A DNA stretch of 14,813 nucleotides from Caulobacteraceae bacterium (GTDB lineage Bacteria > Pseudomonadota > Alphaproteobacteria > Caulobacterales > Caulobacteraceae). The translations under genes and the position numbers were made by a program. The stretch lies in contig SDZP01000049.1 in the NCBI GenBank assembly GCA_004144935.1, positions 1 to 14,813 of the forward strand. The letters are read 5' to 3'. Shown piece after piece: positions 13,729 to 14,813 of this stretch (the stretch's first letter is position 1; the number at the start of each line of letters is the position of its first letter). A model generated the notes under the pieces. The model did not search any database. It saw only the letters and a list, made by a program, of their open reading frames with translations, and was not told where the DNA came from.

Positions 13729-14802
13729 ATGGAATCCGACTCTAGTTCCGCCATCAATGACGACCCACCCAAGCCGGCGGGCGTGAAGAACCCGCTCGAA
13801 AAATATAGCCTCTTAGGACGGGCCGACGAGATCGAAGCCGGCGCAGCAAGCACCAAACCCCTGCTGGGTGACGCCATAATGCAGGGGCAGGCGACGATGA
13901 TTTACGCCGAGCCAAACACCGGCAAGACGCTGATCACTCTCAATCTTTGTCTGCAGGCGATCGAGGCCAAGCGCATCGACGCGGCCAACCTTTACTACAT
14001 CAACGCCGATGACAGCAGCGAGGGGCTCGCCTGCAAACTGCGCCTCATGCAGGACGTCGGCGCGCATATGCTCGCGCCCGGCTTCAACGGATTTCGGTCC
14101 TACGATCTGATCCAGCTTTTAGTTCAAGCTGTCGATGGCGGTTCAGCGAGGGGGACGTGTGTCGTCGTCGATACGTTGAAGAAGTTCACCGACCTCATGG
14201 ACAAGAAGCGCTCCAGTGCCTTTGCCGAAGTCTGTCGCCAGTACGTTATGGCCGGCGGCACAATCGTCGCCTTGGGACATACGGCGAAGAACCCTAACGC
14301 CGACGGCACGCCCCGGTACCAAGGCACCACCGACATCCTCGAAGACTTCGACGCCATCTACGTTGCCCAACCCCTCACTTCCAAAGGCAACGCGACCCAG
14401 AAGGTCGTCAAGCTGACCCGGAAGAAATGTCGCGCAGATAGTCCTGAGGCGGTCGCCTACGCCTACGACGCGGTCCCTGGTGAGAGCTACGAGGCGAAGT
14501 TGGCTTCGGTCCGGCCCGTCGATCCTGATGACCTGTACGATTACGCAGCCGAAGGCGATCAGGTCGGTGAAGGTGAAATTCTCGGCGCGCTTGTGCAGTT
14601 GATCGAGGCGGGAAGTACATCAGGCAAAATGGCGCTCGCACGGGCAGCGGCAGGGGCTTGTGGGGTGTCCCATCGGAGGGCGGTGGAGGCTCTCGACCGT
14701 ATGACGGGAAACACCCCCAACGATCACCTGTGGGCCTTCGAAAAGGGGCCACGGGGCGTTCGGAACTATCGGCTTATAGATCAGACCACAGGGGGCGTTT
14801 AG
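13729..14802 (+). CDS. RepA-like AAA (RecA-fold) ATPase, probable replicative helicase of a mobile element
   Basis: A 357-residue AAA_25/RSF1010 RepA-like ATPase. Walker A IYAEPNTGKT (58-67), a strand LYYINADDS (88-96, the INxDD-type motif of this group), Walker B CVVVDTL with D148 (144-150), and a sensor block IVALGHTAKN...YQGTTDILEDFDAIYV (179-212). The C-terminal region (280-350) looks like a winged helix. RepA of this type is a hexameric 5'-3' helicase for plasmid replication; relatives are common in phages, satellites and integrative elements. ATG 13729 is chosen because GAGG (13719-13722) is 6 bases upstream and the 65 residues that the open frame would add look non-coding; ATG 13714 is the next option. 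No primase or initiator gene is visible before the window ends. Confidence 0.85.
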   Translation: MESDSSSAINDDPPKPAGVKNPLEKYSLLGRADEIEAGAASTKPLLGDAIMQGQATMIYAEPNTGKTLITLNLCLQAIEAKRIDAANLYYINADDSSEGLACKLRLMQDVGAHMLAPGFNGFRSYDLIQLLVQAVDGGSARGTCVVVDTLKKFTDLMDKKRSSAFAEVCRQYVMAGGTIVALGHTAKNPNADGTPRYQGTTDILEDFDAIYVAQPLTSKGNATQKVVKLTRKKCRADSPEAVAYAYDAVPGESYEAKLASVRPVDPDDLYDYAAEGDQVGEGEILGALVQLIEAGSTSGKMALARAAAGACGVSHRRAVEALDRMTGNTPNDHLWAFEKGPRGVRNYRLIDQTTGGV

Positions 14803-14813
14803 AGCGCCTTTTG

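Noticed and set aside
6016..14813. A second copy of the tRNA-Thr 3' end as an attachment site
   Set aside because: Scanned for the T-arm/acceptor sequence with CCA; nothing beyond short chance matches such as GGTTCGAG-like words was found in the window.
1..14813. CRISPR array, insertion-sequence ends or transposase
   Set aside because: No regularly spaced direct repeats, no terminal inverted repeats flanking a transposase and no transposase motif were seen.

Overview
The window joins two kinds of DNA at a tRNA gene. Positions 1-6015 are very GC-rich core chromosome of an alphaproteobacterium, most likely a Caulobacterales member (Caulobacter/Phenylobacterium-like; inferred from gene order and codon use, not proven). 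On the minus strand are gpsA (cut by the window edge) and tsaD, overlapping by 4 bases. Divergent from them is a haem-synthesis operon in the order hemC, hemD, an inner-membrane HemX/mitofilin-like gene, hemY. It ends at an intact tRNA-Thr(CGT) gene (5940-6015).

From about 6016 to the end the sequence is clearly less GC-rich, uses more A/T in third codon positions, and carries accessory genes. This is what an integrated element in a tRNA-Thr gene looks like. No integrase and no second copy of the tRNA 3' end lie in the window, so the far border must be outside it.

The island opens with a phage-defence-type operon: a SIR2-family NAD-hydrolase-like protein (6297-7544), a HerA-family hexameric ATPase (7544-9463), a 69-residue KTSC-domain protein (9460-9669), and a two-domain nuclease (9717-11204). 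The nuclease has an N-terminal Cas4/RecB-like domain with Fe-S cysteines, a helix-hairpin-helix-like linker and a C-terminal RNase H-like 3'-5' exonuclease domain (TM0106/YprB type). A convergent XRE repressor-like gene (11213-11458) closes the block. SIR2-HerA is a known two-gene abortive-infection system. Its extension here by a coupled KTSC protein and a Cas4-YprB nuclease is the most interesting feature of the window and may be an expanded variant of the system.

The rest of the island holds a small two-TM protein (11696-12037), two tandem paralogous unknown genes (12204-12596 and 12705-13082), a small polytopic membrane protein translationally coupled to the second paralog (13079-13384), a 344-base non-coding stretch with hairpins and a likely terminator, and a RepA-like AAA ATPase (13729-14802) that suggests a plasmid, phage-satellite or integrative-element origin. 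Each paralog is preceded by a nearly identical leader whose strong intrinsic-terminator hairpin ends only about 20 bases before the start codon. That is an attenuator-like arrangement.
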